Shown here one piece after another: positions 52,601 through 59,972 of a stretch of 64,000 nt of DNA. A model generated the notes under the pieces. That model had not been told where the DNA came from, did not search any database, and saw nothing but the letters and a program-made list of their open reading frames with translations. Where the stretch lies: the NCBI GenBank assembly GCA_945859605.1, contig OX243822.1, positions 23,714,144 through 23,778,143 of the forward strand, in the 5' to 3' direction. Positions within the stretch are counted from its first letter, which is position 1, and every line of letters starts with the position of its first letter. Source of the stretch: Lumbricus rubellus (lineage: Eukaryota; Annelida; Clitellata; Crassiclitellata; Lumbricidae). A program made the translations under genes and the position numbers.

Positions 52601-54315
52601 CAATATTAGCATTGAAGCATTCGATGGCCATAGATACTTAATAAATCATAATTATTATTATTATTCATCGTTATTACTAATTTGCAACTTCCATCGTGCC
52701 AAGACCATTTCTAGTGCACTTCAGCAATTGTAATTAATCAAACATTAATAAAGCATAACTTGAAGAGAAAAACACAGTGCTATATAACTTGTGATGAGAT
52801 TTTATCTGGGGACACCACTGTTTCTGCCCATCCGCTTACGACTTTTCCAATGTGTTTTCTCAATGGGAGCACCTCTGATTAGTTGTCCGTAAATAGAATA
52901 GCCTATATGATGCTAACAGTCATTGATAACGGAATATCGTACTGGTAATTAGCAAAGCAGTAAACTAGAAGATTCACCAGTGGCAAGCGAAAGCACACAC
53001 ACATGGAGACAACCAATATGTTCCCGATGATTAATACGATTATTTTCAGGCTCAACAAAATATACGAGTGACAACTGTACCTTTCCATGTTCTAAGTGGC
53101 AATTGAATTCACTACTGTAGCAAAGATCTGGCAGAACACCACTATACCAGTCATTGGATATTTTTAAACTCAAAGTGGTTGTGAAATGTGCAGTATAATC
53201 GTTGGCTTAAAATGGTCCAGATGATCAAATACCTCATAATCGACTTTTACTAGATAGGTTATGAGAGCAAGCACATACATCTGCTAAAAAGACAAAATCC
53301 CTCTTCAATGATGGCCCAGTCAATTCCAAAACGGAATCACATTTCTATGCAGTATCTCAAATGGTATTTTTTACTCTGTTCAGATAAACAGCCAATGTTC
53401 ACAATGTGAAGGTACAGTTGTCACAGAATATACAACGTACATCAAGCGCTTAAAACTATTGCATGAAGCTCCTGAGCTGCCAGCAAAGCATAAGTGAATC
53501 AGTTGCAACATATTATAATGTCATCCTCAGCAGCAGCCTAACTAGATTTCATCTACCTGGTTGACCTTTGGCGTTCAAAGGGAGCACTGCAACAAATAAT
53601 CTATATATACAAGTACACACGCTTACCCAGGTACACAGAATGTCAAACTACAGGATAAAGCTCATGTTAACAGTTAATTCATCCAGCATAACAAGTCACT
53701 GCTGCATAACTCTGCAATAAAGTCTATTAAACTTACAGACCTGTTGTGCTCAACCAAATTCCCAAACCAGCTTTATCTGGTTGGTATCAATGAACTGACT
53801 AACACTGTGAAATTCAACCTCATTTATTACAGATGTCTGAAGAATTGGCTAAAGAAGTGAAGATGCCATAGGCATTAGACATTAGCCAGTTCTACACAAT
53901 CCATCCTTCTACGTCTACAGATGTGCCTGACTAAATTTAATCTCTTAACCTCAAAATCAAACATTTTCATAACCAATGGAGAATAAGCAGAAATTAAAAA
54001 ATGAGACATTATTTTTTTTTAAACTCTTCCAACATCACATTTTTTAGCCACTATTCTTAGTCCAAGATCAAGTTCTAAGTTTGTCAGTGTTTTGTCTAAA
54101 TTTCAACTACTGTGCACTATAAGTAAAAGTGGTCTTATGATTTCAAATGTCAGTTACATAATGACAAACCAGACTAAACTAATGCTTAACTGAACTGGTA
54201 CCACTCATTAAAAATCCTGCACTTACTTTGGCAGCCGCTTAGTAGTTCGAGATTGTGTTAGCTCTGGGCCGCGATCAGAAACACAGCCAAAGACAAAACT
54301 TCGCAGAGACGACAT
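39244..54315 (-). CDS. RhoGAP-domain protein, complete gene (7 coding exons)
   Basis: Coding exons, 5' to 3' on the minus strand, are 54315-54227, 49494-49407, 47873-47712, 46807-46698, 43397-43060, 41036-40804 and 39942-39244. They total 1719 nt, 572 codons plus stop, and every junction agrees in phase. The RhoGAP domain spans about residues 38-235, from KFGVAVADALKDDSLPDPLV through the arginine finger Arg77 in TTTDLFRRPGNA, LLKIPGGVFGP and LMALLFGTWFRIV to ILIDDFG. This family stimulates GTP hydrolysis by Rho/Rac/Cdc42. The tail (about 263-572) is Ser/Pro- then Glu/Gln-rich and probably disordered. I cannot name the ortholog; the compact layout recalls TAGAP-like proteins. Exon 1 is the least certain. 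The introns contain a mariner, SINEs and the inverted LINE. Confidence 0.85.
40014..40245 (+). mobile_element. CR1/L2-like LINE 3' end fragment
   Basis: The broken frame reads GPTTWNGLPDLTLRLM, then STLFTKNLRTVLL, the LINE RT C-terminus. The tail is CGGAAGCGCTTCTACCTTGA and AGGCGCTATATAAAAC, followed by AAT units. Inside RhoGAP intron 6. Confidence 0.75.
40599..40742 (+). CDS. Unidentified + strand terminal exon
   Basis: The acceptor TTTTAATTTTTCAG ends at 40598. It is open for 47 codons: LNQSDMFNPDTACYVKITER, GKARQAGLDIFNEQVKGDQF and MHMRKSK, then TAA, which overlaps AATAAA at 40738-40743. The codon pattern looks real and the composition is not repeat-like, but I recognise no family. Upstream exons on this strand were not found. 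It lies antisense within the last RhoGAP intron; it could be a nested gene, a retrogene fragment or a pseudogene. Confidence 0.4.
   Translation, partial: LNQSDMFNPDTACYVKITERGKARQAGLDIFNEQVKGDQFMHMRKSK
40738..40789. terminator. Palindromic bidirectional poly(A) signal
   Basis: AATAAA at 40738-40743 on + and AATAAA on - (TTTATT, 40784-40789) sit at opposite ends of an imperfect palindrome (ACACCATCAGT ... ACTGATGAGTGTGT). Each hexamer overlaps a stop codon: TAA 40740-40742 on + and TGA 40787-40785 on -. Confidence 0.5.
40804..41036 (-). CDS. RhoGAP gene exon 6 (possible alternative last exon)
   Basis: It encodes LTEDEFYSLSHPVTGSKPSS, then a Ser/Pro-rich run ending LSAPEVNQ. Acceptor TTTTGTAG, donor AATCAG|GTCAGC, phase 0 into exon 7. 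If not spliced, it reads VSNS-stop (TGA 40787-40785), with a minus-strand AATAAA at 40789-40784 overlapping the stop, so it could also end a shorter isoform. Confidence 0.8.
41187..41575. repeat. 14-bp minisatellite
   Basis: About 20 near-perfect copies of CTGGTGACCTATCT or CTGGTGACCTCTCT to about 41470, then about eight diverged copies. The C-type and A-type units alternate in blocks of two and three, a higher-order order. Inside RhoGAP intron 5. Confidence 0.95.
41793..42060 (-). mobile_element. CR1/L2-like LINE 3' end fragment
   Basis: The minus strand encodes SGFFSFRFFVWNGRSLEIRL, then a sequence ending in GWAGSAYE-stop. The tail follows (GGGAGCGCCTATGAGTAG, CTTGAAGGAGGCTATATAAA). It is the same family as 16127-16640. 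Confidence 0.8.
42075..42428 (+). mobile_element. LINE RT fragment (palm motif and thumb)
   Basis: The reading NLRFADDA (YADD-box variant), RMGLRINIEKTKTMTIGKQQ, FANLGGVIMEDGSCREDIKR and AFGGLNKMWKAKNIAITTKI matches the RT palm-thumb transition of RTE-type and related LINEs. Frameshifts are present. It is not the same subfamily as 44720. Confidence 0.8.
43060..43397 (-). CDS. RhoGAP gene exon 5: end of GAP domain
   Basis: It encodes IISSLSPAVQKLMALLFGTW, NTMSSESVAKSVAGSLFHTC and VHILQILIDDFGVGKMFG, then an extension ending in KSMTE. Acceptor CTGCTCGTAG. Donor TGAAT|GTAAGC in phase 1 is preferred over a weaker GTGGGA at 43027, because only phase 1 keeps exon 6 open. Confidence 0.9.
43689..44710 (-). 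pseudogene. LINE endonuclease domain, inverted, one frameshift
   Basis: Reading from 44710 leftwards: MDIAILGLCETRWKG (catalytic Glu), a mid-domain VYAPT, ILVIMGDFNAKVG (catalytic Asp/Asn), RNQIDYVVVN and GADCGTDHEII (final Asp-His). These are the core APE-type endonuclease motifs. A single-base indel near 44465-44475 shifts the frame between VYAPT and the part with GDFN. A linker follows, KRDKRLTSFDCKG, which leads to the RT, ending at REDKECIHYQ-stop, where the last codons run into flanking DNA. In the family this domain nicks the target. Confidence 0.9.
43699..46497 (+). mobile_element. RTE-like LINE with inverted 5' half
   Basis: TATTGGTAG at 43690-43698 and 46498-46506 is a 9-bp target duplication. 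Inside it, 43699-44710 encodes the apurinic-type endonuclease on the minus strand, and 44711-46497 encodes the reverse transcriptase on the + strand. The end of the endonuclease half (DKEC at the left edge) should join LKEMCREMEEEG at 44711, so the 5' part is flipped in place. The element is also 5'-truncated (it begins at MDIAILGLCE of the endonuclease). The 3'UTR is about 20 bp with no poly(A), typical of RTE. It is in RhoGAP intron 4, about 300 bp from exon 5. Confidence 0.9.
44720..46477 (+). CDS. LINE reverse transcriptase ORF, intact 585 codons
   Basis: Motifs in order: KAPGHDGIPIELVKAG, GNYRTIAMIS, FIDYSKAFDCIDH (first catalytic Asp), GVRQGCILSPFLFNLYAE, NNLRYADDTTLLAG (catalytic YADD), GLYFNVKKTKVM and FTFLGSMIEKEG. 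After the palm come LYGCETWT, FGHVMRSNGLEK and GRRRCGRPRKKWLDEV. No internal stop, so the insertion is fairly recent. The true reading enters from 44711 (LKEM); the Met at 44720 is internal to the original polyprotein, which lost its endonuclease by inversion. RTE clade is my best guess. Confidence 0.93.
   Translation: MCREMEEEGKKGRTKELFAKMKEITKTAGPRMGSLKTKDGKIIGDEEEIKERWREYTEELYMEDECVKKENIKIEEVENEPEILEVEVEWAIKQLKDNKAPGHDGIPIELVKAGDEAVVRTITKLCNQIWRTGQWPEDWKRSVFIPIFKKGDARECGNYRTIAMISHTSKILLKIIHKRMEKTIERELPTNQAGFRKARGTRDHIANIRWIMERQREYGQQVHMCFIDYSKAFDCIDHTLLWRTLIEMGIPKHLVKLLKGLYVDQEAVIRTEYGDTGKFKIRKGVRQGCILSPFLFNLYAERIMRRAGLEEATEGVRIAGKILNNLRYADDTTLLAGKRDDLVELIRRVRKESEKAGLYFNVKKTKVMTTATYKNFEVDGETIEVVSSFTFLGSMIEKEGRSDMEIRRRVIMGKTTMNGLEKIWKDKYVSRETKKRLVRALIFPVVLYGCETWTKTRDMEKKINACEMWIWRKMLRISWTEKRTNESVREELGIEREETLQQTATWRKLSYFGHVMRSNGLEKELMTACGEGRRRCGRPRKKWLDEVQEKSGMRLEELREATRERRRWREYIKAFARAPEADGTR
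46698..46807 (-). CDS. RhoGAP gene exon 4
   Basis: It encodes KFLLKIPGGVFGPNVEYQLL, then QVLQIDNRMQQHNAIH, matching the KxFLRxLPxPL helix region of RhoGAP domains with a GGVFG variant. Acceptor CTGCTTTTAG, donor CACAG|GTATGC, phase 2. Confidence 0.9.
47712..47873 (-). CDS. RhoGAP gene exon 3: arginine finger
   Basis: It encodes EILVYLAREGVTTTDLFRRP, GNATDLKIIMKRLSEG and YNFYTLASVVK. EG..T.xLFRRxGN is the catalytic arginine-finger loop (Arg77), with Leu in place of the usual Ile before Phe. Acceptor CTGTTAG, donor CAAG|GTTGGA; 54 codons, phase 0. Confidence 0.93.
47893..48022. repeat. 14-bp minisatellite
   Basis: About nine copies of AATTAGACAAAGGA, just right of RhoGAP exon 3 (47873), i.e. 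within 20 bp of the intron 2 acceptor. Confidence 0.93.
48369..48601 (+). mobile_element. tRNA-derived SINE, best full-length copy
   Basis: The head GGGGCGCGGTGGTATAGTGG contains an A-box; GGTTCGAGGTTCGAATCC contains the B-box. Body: CTTGGGCAAGTCCTTCACTC, CAATTGCTCAGCGCTTCGGC. Tail: CGGGAGCGCCTCTGAGTAGC and CTTGAAGGGGCGCTATAACA, then (CAAA)n. Intron 2 of the RhoGAP gene. Confidence 0.92.
48708..48757. repeat. Hairpin, ~23-bp arms, 3-nt loop
   Basis: AGGTTTTTAAGCTGAGGTTG and GGT pair with AACCCAACCTCGGCTTTAAA and ACCT around CAG, with two mismatches. It follows a LINE-tail relic (48640-48700). Confidence 0.75.
49011..49216 (+). mobile_element. tRNA-derived SINE
   Basis: Same family as 48369-48601, 400 bp away, with a deletion in the A-box (GGGGCGTGGTGGTGGCGTCG). 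It lies close to the 3' side of RhoGAP exon 2. Confidence 0.9.
49407..49494 (-). CDS. RhoGAP gene exon 2
   Basis: The acceptor CATTTTTCAG precedes A-TGG-AGA. It encodes WRSVVCLRLKFGVAVADALK, then DDSLPDPLV. FGVxxxxxxxxxxLPxPLV is the usual entry to a RhoGAP domain. Donor CTTGTG|GTCTGT, phase 0. Confidence 0.85.
49592..49624. repeat. (ATG)n microsatellite
   Basis: Eleven ATG units in RhoGAP intron 1. Confidence 0.95.
50030..50230 (+). mobile_element. CR1/L2-like LINE 3' end fragment
   Basis: The frame with GFPLELHLLLQNNMPTFYKL and LTIFNS, a sequence ending near GCATCCGAGTAG, then TTGAAGCGATACTATATGAA and GAAT units. Degraded but in the right order. Confidence 0.55.
50820..52225 (-). mobile_element. 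Tc1/mariner element
   Basis: The ends CAGGGTGGCTCAATAAAAAA and its inverse lie between TA (50818-50819, 52226-52227). Inverted similarity extends about 40 bp (TACCCCACC). 1406 bp, in RhoGAP intron 1. Confidence 0.9.
51130..51800 (-). pseudogene. Mariner transposase remnant
   Basis: The minus strand reads FIFQQDGAPACSHGKF near 51385-51435 (second catalytic Asp) and VMWDQLPEESIIKPIPSFTK then RFRACIKAGNVHSHH near 51110-51220 (C-terminal region). Frames between are broken, and the first and third acidic motifs were not found intact. Confidence 0.75.
52228..54226. other. RhoGAP intron 1, no gene seen
   Basis: AT-rich with ATT runs (52457-52475, 52640-52665). An open frame at 52949-53173 (-) was considered as an exon and rejected on phase. 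No transposon ends recognised. Confidence 0.4.
54227..54315 (-). CDS. RhoGAP gene exon 1 (probable)
   Basis: ATG at 54315-54313 is the first Met in frame after an upstream TAG. It encodes MSSLRSFVFGCVSDRGPELT, then QSRTTKRLP, and ends at a strong donor (AAA|GTAAGT) in phase 2. That fits the single leading base of exon 2, giving KRLPK-WRSVV. No homology supports this N-terminus by itself, so a different first exon is possible. Confidence 0.5.
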
Positions 54316-55250
54316 GGAAGAAGAGAGAGGTACTACGCTGAACGCTGATACCCCGTCGCTTCCATCAATATTGCTCTCTCATCCAAAACATTGAACTAGC
54401 AGAACTTGTTTGTCCTCGTTTTGCATGTAACAGAAATCTCCAATATCTGCAGTGGCCAGAAAATGTTGCCACTTGGCGAGACAGACGATTGAAGCATCTG
54501 ACGACGAGCAATGTCTTCCTAATGCACAATAACACCAGCTGTCACGTAAATACCTAAAACAGAACAAAGACTTATATTACTATATAATTGATTGTCATTT
54601 TATTATAATTACTGCTCATTTGTATGAAAATCTGCAGCACTCACCGTTAAACAGTTGTGTGAATACGAGACATGGGCTTTATAGTCCTATGGCCATTCAA
54701 TGCCAAAATCTCTGAACATCAGTGAGTTTTAAGATGTTTGAGGAAACATTGAAAAGATTTGAGCTTCAAGAAAGACCAATAGTTGGATCCATTCCTTGGA
54801 ATAGCAATTTTGAGTGCAACTATTGACGCCAACAACAGTTCAACAATGACTTTGTCAGAAAATTAATAATAGAAATGCATATAATTATCCAAATGCTGTG
54901 ATTACCATTGTTTAAGCTTATTGTTCACTTTGATAGACTGGCTTCTAATGTACACGATATGCTGAATAATTCTCGTAGCTTTGACTTCTACTTCTAAGCT
55001 CAAATGACGCTTAGGAGCTTTCTAGCTGACCAGAAATTTCTGGGAATCCTTTGAATGAAACGTTTCTGTTGCCTTAAGTAGAAGGCACACGGACGTCATC
55101 CTGCCTCATCGGTACATCATGTCTGTTTCTTACTCGATGGCAGATAGATAGGCATTGTGCATAACATCGATTGCCACTTTAAAATAGATGCACAGAATAT
55201 TAAATAACAACTTAGATGTTGTTTTGCCTCATCGATCGCTACATTGCAGC

Positions 55251-55637
55251 CAGTGTTTAATCTAGGCATTTCATCTCCGGGATGGGAAGGGGGGGGGGGG
55301 GGGAGAAATCCCCCGAACAATATTTCCCCAGAAAAATTTTAGAGCTTCGTTACATGTATATATTGCATCACATGATACCATTATATGATGAAAGTGCTAT
55401 CTATGAATAGAGTGCAAGCCGTTAAAAGAATAAAGAAATGAAAGACAAGAATTTAGAAAATTTACTATCGGGATTTCTATTTAAAAAGGTCATGAAAAAA
55501 TAAAAGGCTGTCGTAAAAATTTTTCTGACAAATGGTGTCGGCATCAGCAGTTGCCGTCCACCCGAACAGCCATTTGTCCCACTCCCCATAAACCTAAATT
55601 ACCCCTCCCACAAGTAGGGGAGCTAGATTAAACACTG
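55251..55637. mobile_element. Probable hAT-like MITE
   Basis: The ends CAGTGTTTAATCTAG and CTAGATTAAACACTG are perfect inverted repeats. No 8-bp duplication is detectable. The interior has a 15-base G run and A-rich segments. Confidence 0.65.
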
Positions 55638-55645
55638 CTTAGGCC

Positions 55646-56070
55646 TAAAAAAAAAATCTTGTGTTTCCGGTAACAGAGCTAAAAAAAATTGGGTAGGTAG
55701 GTCGGAAAATATTTTTATTTTGGTAAAATATTTTTATGCAGTGACTATCCAAAAAAGTATACCCCACTAGTCTTTTTTGCACGCTGAAACAAAGTACGTG
55801 TTCTAAGCAAGTATAAACTGCCTATTTCTCGACTGTCTGCACGTAAAAGTGCTCTAGAAACAGTCCTATTAATTTCATTTTGTTGACATCTCTTATTTTA
55901 TGTCAATACAAATGTTAAAAAAATAAAAAAAAATTAAATTTAAATTTTTGTTTTTGAAAAAAAAAATTGTTGAAATTTTTTTTTTTAATAAAATTTTTTT
56001 ACAAAAATATTTGAGTCGCGGCCGTAAAAATGGGTCGGTCGGGTTACCGGAAACACAACAATTTTTTTTA
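55646..56070. mobile_element. MITE-like element with GTGTTTCCGGTAAC ends
   Basis: TAAAAAAAAAATCTTGTGTT-TCCGGTAAC at the left is mirrored by GTTACCGGAAACACAAC-AATTTTTTTTA at the right, about 30 bp each. GGTCGG motifs follow on both sides. The centre is poly(A/T). No target duplication identified. Confidence 0.65.
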
Positions 56071-56339
56071 CGCCTTACAGCCACTTGAATTTAAGGCTAC
56101 AGTTATGCAGATAAAGAAAACACAGCAGCGGGGACACTGAGATACAACCAGGTATTGACAGCATACGAACTTTCCGTCAGTGATAGTTAACAGTTCAGCC
56201 ATATCCAGCAGGAAAAGCAATGGGCCTAAGTAGCAGGCACACTGCAGTCCAAGCAGATAATGGAAGATAGCCACTCTTGGAAATATACATGCCACTAGCG
56301 CTTCATCAGGAATGACCTCAACCACTGCAATGCTGCGCC

Positions 56340-56640
56340 ATCAAAACCACAATATTAATAAAATGGTCTTCACACATTTGCAGAAAAGACTAAAAGAGAG
56401 GCTGAACTCATGCTGCAGGTTCCAAGGCAGCTTGTTCCAGGAGGAAGGGTCAACCACAGTAAGGCTTATGTACTTGACCATGGAAGTCCGGGTAGTGGAA
56501 CAACATTTGAAGTCACTTTGCACTGCAGTGCTCAGAGAAATCTGCGACTGGAGAAGACACTGAATAGCAAACATCCTTGAAGCAAGATGGAGCACAGCCT
56601 ATCAGACAATGCATAACAACCAAATCAAATCTATGCACAT
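56340..56640 (-). mobile_element. CR1/L2-like LINE RT C-terminal fragment
   Basis: Minus strand: SDFKCCSTTRTSMVKYISLT, then DPSSWNKLPWNLQHEFSLS and LFCKCVKTILLI, matching the WNxLP and LKTxLF C-terminal motifs. Confidence 0.75.
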
Positions 56641-56641
56641 A

Positions 56642-57657
56642 CAGGGTGGGCCAAAAAAAGTGAGAACATCGCGTAAAAAGTAGTATAATTGCATCAAAAC
56701 TTGTTTCACTGTATCCATAATAACTTAAATTGTTTACTCATTCACTACCTTACCCATTTAGCTATATATGATGTCTTTATTTCGACGTATTGTTAGCAAA
56801 ATTTACAACTCAAAACGTACATGCGTGTGATCGGGCAGAAGCTCAATGAAAATGTCACTTTGAAACGCTTGCAACGCAGTCGGCAGCTACTTGAGCGGTT
56901 TCCTAATGAGAGAGGTGTACGAAGCATCTGGTTTACAGACGAAAAGACATTCACCGTTGGCACTCCAGTTAATTGTTTATTCCATTGAAACAAAGAAAAA
57001 TATAAGTTCAGGAAAGTCGACGCATACGAGAACGTGACCATTTCAGCCGCGCGATATCATGCAATCAGTTGGTGTGTCTCGAATGGGGAAAACTAATATT
57101 GTGTTCGTTGAACCAGGCGCCAAAGTAAACAGTGAATACTATTGTGGACATGTTCTGAGACAAGGTTTGCTGCCTGTAATTCAAGCGATATGTGATCGCC
57201 ACAACTGGACATTACAGCAGCAAGACGGAGCTCCATCTCACACAGCCAGAAATACAATCAACTTTCTTCGTCAGGAGAATGTTAACCTCATCGAGCCAGA
57301 CATGATTGTGGCCACCGAACCGTTGTGATTTAAACACAGTAGATTATGCCATATGGGATGCTTTGCAAGAAAAAGTCTAACTTCGGCGAAAATTTACCAC
57401 AGTTGAGCAGCTCAAGTTGGCAATAATCGAAAATGGAGAAATCTGGGGCAGCGCTTTATTGACGTGCAGTGGCATAAACGAGTGGCGTCGACGCTTAGAA
57501 AAACTCGTTGAGAAGCAAGGAGGACACATTGAACATGGTTTCTGATTAGCTAAATACTTGGCAAACAAAAATACATGAAAATAATAAAATTAATTGAATT
57601 ATATTTGTAAATAACTCGTATTCTACAAGGTGTTCTCACTTTTTTTGGCCCACCCTG
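56642..57657 (+). mobile_element. Tc1/mariner element
   Basis: The ends CAGGGTGGGCCAAAAAAAGT and ACTTTTTTTGGCCCACCCTG are inverted over about 28 bp and flanked by TA (56640-56641, 57658-57659). 1016 bp. Confidence 0.92.
56770..57545 (+). pseudogene. Mariner transposase with all three acidic motifs, frameshifted
   Basis: SIWFTDEKTFTV (first Asp), a middle frame 57059-57328 with LQQQDGAPSHTARNTINFL (second Asp), a shifted WPPNRCDLNTVDYAIWDALQ (third Asp) and NEWRRRLEKLVEKQGGHIEH then GF-stop. Spacing between the last two acids is about 37 residues, uncertain because a frameshift lies between. The N-terminal DNA-binding part is missing. Not active. Confidence 0.85.
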
Positions 57658-57989
57658 TATATGCATGGCAAAAGAAACTTAGCAGTTCCTCCGTGATTTT
57701 TTTATGCATACCAAAACCTAGATATGCCACAATCAGCCGAGCAGAAGTACTCAAAGCAGACTGCAGCTGATTGACGCAAGAAGTAACATCTGCGTTGAAG
57801 AAAGTGTAAAAACTTTAAATGTCAATGCATCTGCAAAGTACATCTTAACATGCAGAGTTTTTATTCACATTAGCCGTCAGAAAACAAAAGCCTTTCGAAA
57901 TTGGAATGCATGGAACACTACGCACATATGGTTAGTCTATTAGCTATATATTAAGGGATTATTCCAAGCCACTTGAGAAACTAAAGACT

Positions 57990-58169
57990 TAGTTATAGTA
58001 AGCGGGACCAACGTGTTGGTTAGGTTCAGGTTTAGGGGTCGTGATGGTCGGTTAGGTCAGGTTAGGCATCGTGAAGGTCGGTTAGGGTCAGATTTGGCAT
58101 CGTGAGGGACGGTTAGGGTTAGGGTTAGTCCGGTCATTCGTTGACATAGGGACCCGCTTACTATAACTA
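57990..58169. mobile_element. Small TA-flanked MITE with TTAGGG-like interior
   Basis: TAGTTATAGTAAGCGGG (57990) and CCCGCTTACTATAACTA (ending 58169) are perfect inverted repeats, with TA as the outer dinucleotide. The interior is a decayed array of GGTTAGGTTCAGG, GGTCGGTTAGG and GGTTAGGGTTAGGGTTAG units. Confidence 0.8.
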
Positions 58170-58587
58170 TGCCGAAACTAAACAGAGGCAGTGATGTTAA
58201 ATGTCATTAAGAACAAGCATTCATCGGTTAGCAGGCATTGGTCAATATAACAAGAAAAGAGGGTTAGATCGCGCGCACTCGCACAGTCCAACGAAAAGAA
58301 TACCAGATGACATTAACCGAAAAATACATCCAGCGCTACGGTCAATTATATCCAAACATAGAGCAAAACGGAGTAGAATCCAATCATAAAACAGAACATT
58401 ATTGGAATTTAACTGACAAAAAATCAACACTAATAACAGAAAAATGAACAGACCCGGAAGCAGGATTCTGAACTAGATCGGGAGTTTGGGACAGGAATTC
58501 GGGATCAGCTCATACTGGTAAGTTGGTAACCATTTCAGGGATCTGTCATTAATTAAAGCTCTGTCACGTTATGTATGCCTGCATTTC

Positions 58588-58590
<3 letters not shown>

Positions 58591-58629
<39 letters not shown>

Positions 58630-58683
58630 TAGCCTATTATTATTATTATTATTATATAATTTAACAGATGGGTCCGGAATTAG
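58591..58683. repeat. (AAT)n/(ATT)n tail of the adjacent retroelement
   Basis: AAT and ATT runs beyond the stop codon of the minus-strand ORF ending at 58684. They may be the 3' tail of that element. Confidence 0.7.
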
Positions 58684-59949
58684 TCAGGCCTCGTCTTCAG
58701 GGTTTGAACAGAAAGAGCCTCGGAAGGCCACGGCATTAAAGCGCTGGATTGAAATCGACAAACGCTGGAAGAGAAAGCAAGTTTCTCTAGACTCCCTTGA
58801 AAATTCGGAAATACGCCTTCCTAAATCTTTGAGGAAAACAAGACCGCTTTCGTTGATTGGACCAAGGGTCTCGAAGGCCAGCGGCACAAATAAGTAGGTT
58901 TTGGACAGTTCACTGTACTTCGCATTCTTTCTGGTGGCAGCCAGCTCAGCCGCCGCTCCAGCTGCGCCCGATGTTGAGCTAAGGTAAGATGGAGCCACGG
59001 TGTCCGTCACTGTGACATCCCAGACGAGACTACGGCCTCCGCTCCAAGGAATTAGAGTCATCCCATCGGGACGCTTTCCGTCCGACCTCAGCAAACCGGA
59101 TGGCTCTTTAATGTTGGGGACGCCGGCACGAGTCAGACTGCGACTAATCAGGCCGTTCAGGACGGCGTGTCTGGCGATCCTGCCCGGACCAAGACCACAG
59201 GACAGGCCATGGGAGCCATCTGCAGTCACCACCGCCCCACAAGGACATGCGTGTGGCTCGCATAAACCCACCCCAAGGCGGAGGCTTACAGCTATCCTCA
59301 CCGCTTCGTCGTCCAGCCGCAAACCACACGATGATATTGGCAGCGCAAACAACCAGTCGCCGCTATGAGGCGCAGCGACAGCTCTAAGGCGAGCTTGATG
59401 GTAGGCGTCAGTGTGGATGGTGAGCAGTGATTCGACCACCTTGATGACAAGCGGTGTGTCCCAGTGCGATTGTTTGTGGGCCACGCTCTCGTCTGGCGGT
59501 GTGATGCCGCTTGCTTCGCACCAACGTCGCGTCATTTCTTCCACACATAAGTCGGTGTCAGACTGATTTGAACCCAGCATGGAGGATTGAAGGTCGCGGG
59601 TGCCTGCAGCAGAAGCCAGAAAGGCAGGGAGTGCAAGCGAAGCCACCCGACGAATTCCCAATCCACCCATCTTCACGGGCAAAGAAGCCTGTAGCCATTG
59701 GTCGTTCGATAAGGCGATGTTGAAGACTGTACTTAATCCGTTTCGAAGAATTGCGTCGAATCTGTCCAACAAAACGTGACCTGTACACGGGCAACATCTT
59801 AATGTGTAAACCAATCTCTGTGAGCTGAGTGAGAATCTGAGGAGGGTCAAAGCATCATGTTTGGCAATTAACTCTAATCTGCTTATTGCCAACTCCAGTT
59901 CTGTGCATCTGTCCTCCAGACATTTTGTCAATGCTTCACTGGTGGACAA
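58684..59949 (-). CDS. C-terminal part of a probable restriction-like-endonuclease LINE
   Basis: The frame is open for 421 codons. The N-terminal third resembles a region after the RT palm (SRLELIAKHDALTLLRFSLS, QWLQASLPVKMGGLGIR, PAFLASAAG). Then come CPCGAVVTADGSHGLSC, a CxC..H..C finger, and GKRPDGMTLIPW followed by LVWDVTVTDT, a PD-(D/E)xK-like nuclease signature, then FVPLAFETLGPINESGLVFL and QRLSISIQRFNAV. The zinc finger followed by K/R-PD..D is the layout of R2/R4-type LINE endonucleases, which is my basis for the class. The RT palm itself is absent: the left part is lost at the ATT repeat at 59949. Which named clade it belongs to is not decidable here. Confidence 0.75.
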   Translation of the reverse strand: MSTSEALTKCLEDRCTELELAISRLELIAKHDALTLLRFSLSSQRLVYTLRCCPCTGHVLLDRFDAILRNGLSTVFNIALSNDQWLQASLPVKMGGLGIRRVASLALPAFLASAAGTRDLQSSMLGSNQSDTDLCVEEMTRRWCEASGITPPDESVAHKQSHWDTPLVIKVVESLLTIHTDAYHQARLRAVAAPHSGDWLFALPISSCGLRLDDEAVRIAVSLRLGVGLCEPHACPCGAVVTADGSHGLSCGLGPGRIARHAVLNGLISRSLTRAGVPNIKEPSGLLRSDGKRPDGMTLIPWSGGRSLVWDVTVTDTVAPSYLSSTSGAAGAAAELAATRKNAKYSELSKTYLFVPLAFETLGPINESGLVFLKDLGRRISEFSRESRETCFLFQRLSISIQRFNAVAFRGSFCSNPEDEA

Positions 59950-59972
59950 TATTATTATTATTATTATTATTA
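59949..59972. repeat. (ATT)n microsatellite
   Basis: Eight ATT units at the junction between the truncated ORF and the next dispersed element. Confidence 0.9.

Noticed and set aside
52949..53173. Possible extra exon of the RhoGAP gene (LKISNDWYSGVLPDLCYSSE)
   Set aside because: The nearby donors leave phase 0 or 1, which does not fit exon 2, whereas exon 1 at 54227-54315 joins exon 2 in phase directly; no recognisable domain.
58080..58135. Telomere or chromosome end
   Set aside because: The TTAGGG-like units are few, degraded and enclosed by the perfect inverted repeats of a 180-bp MITE.
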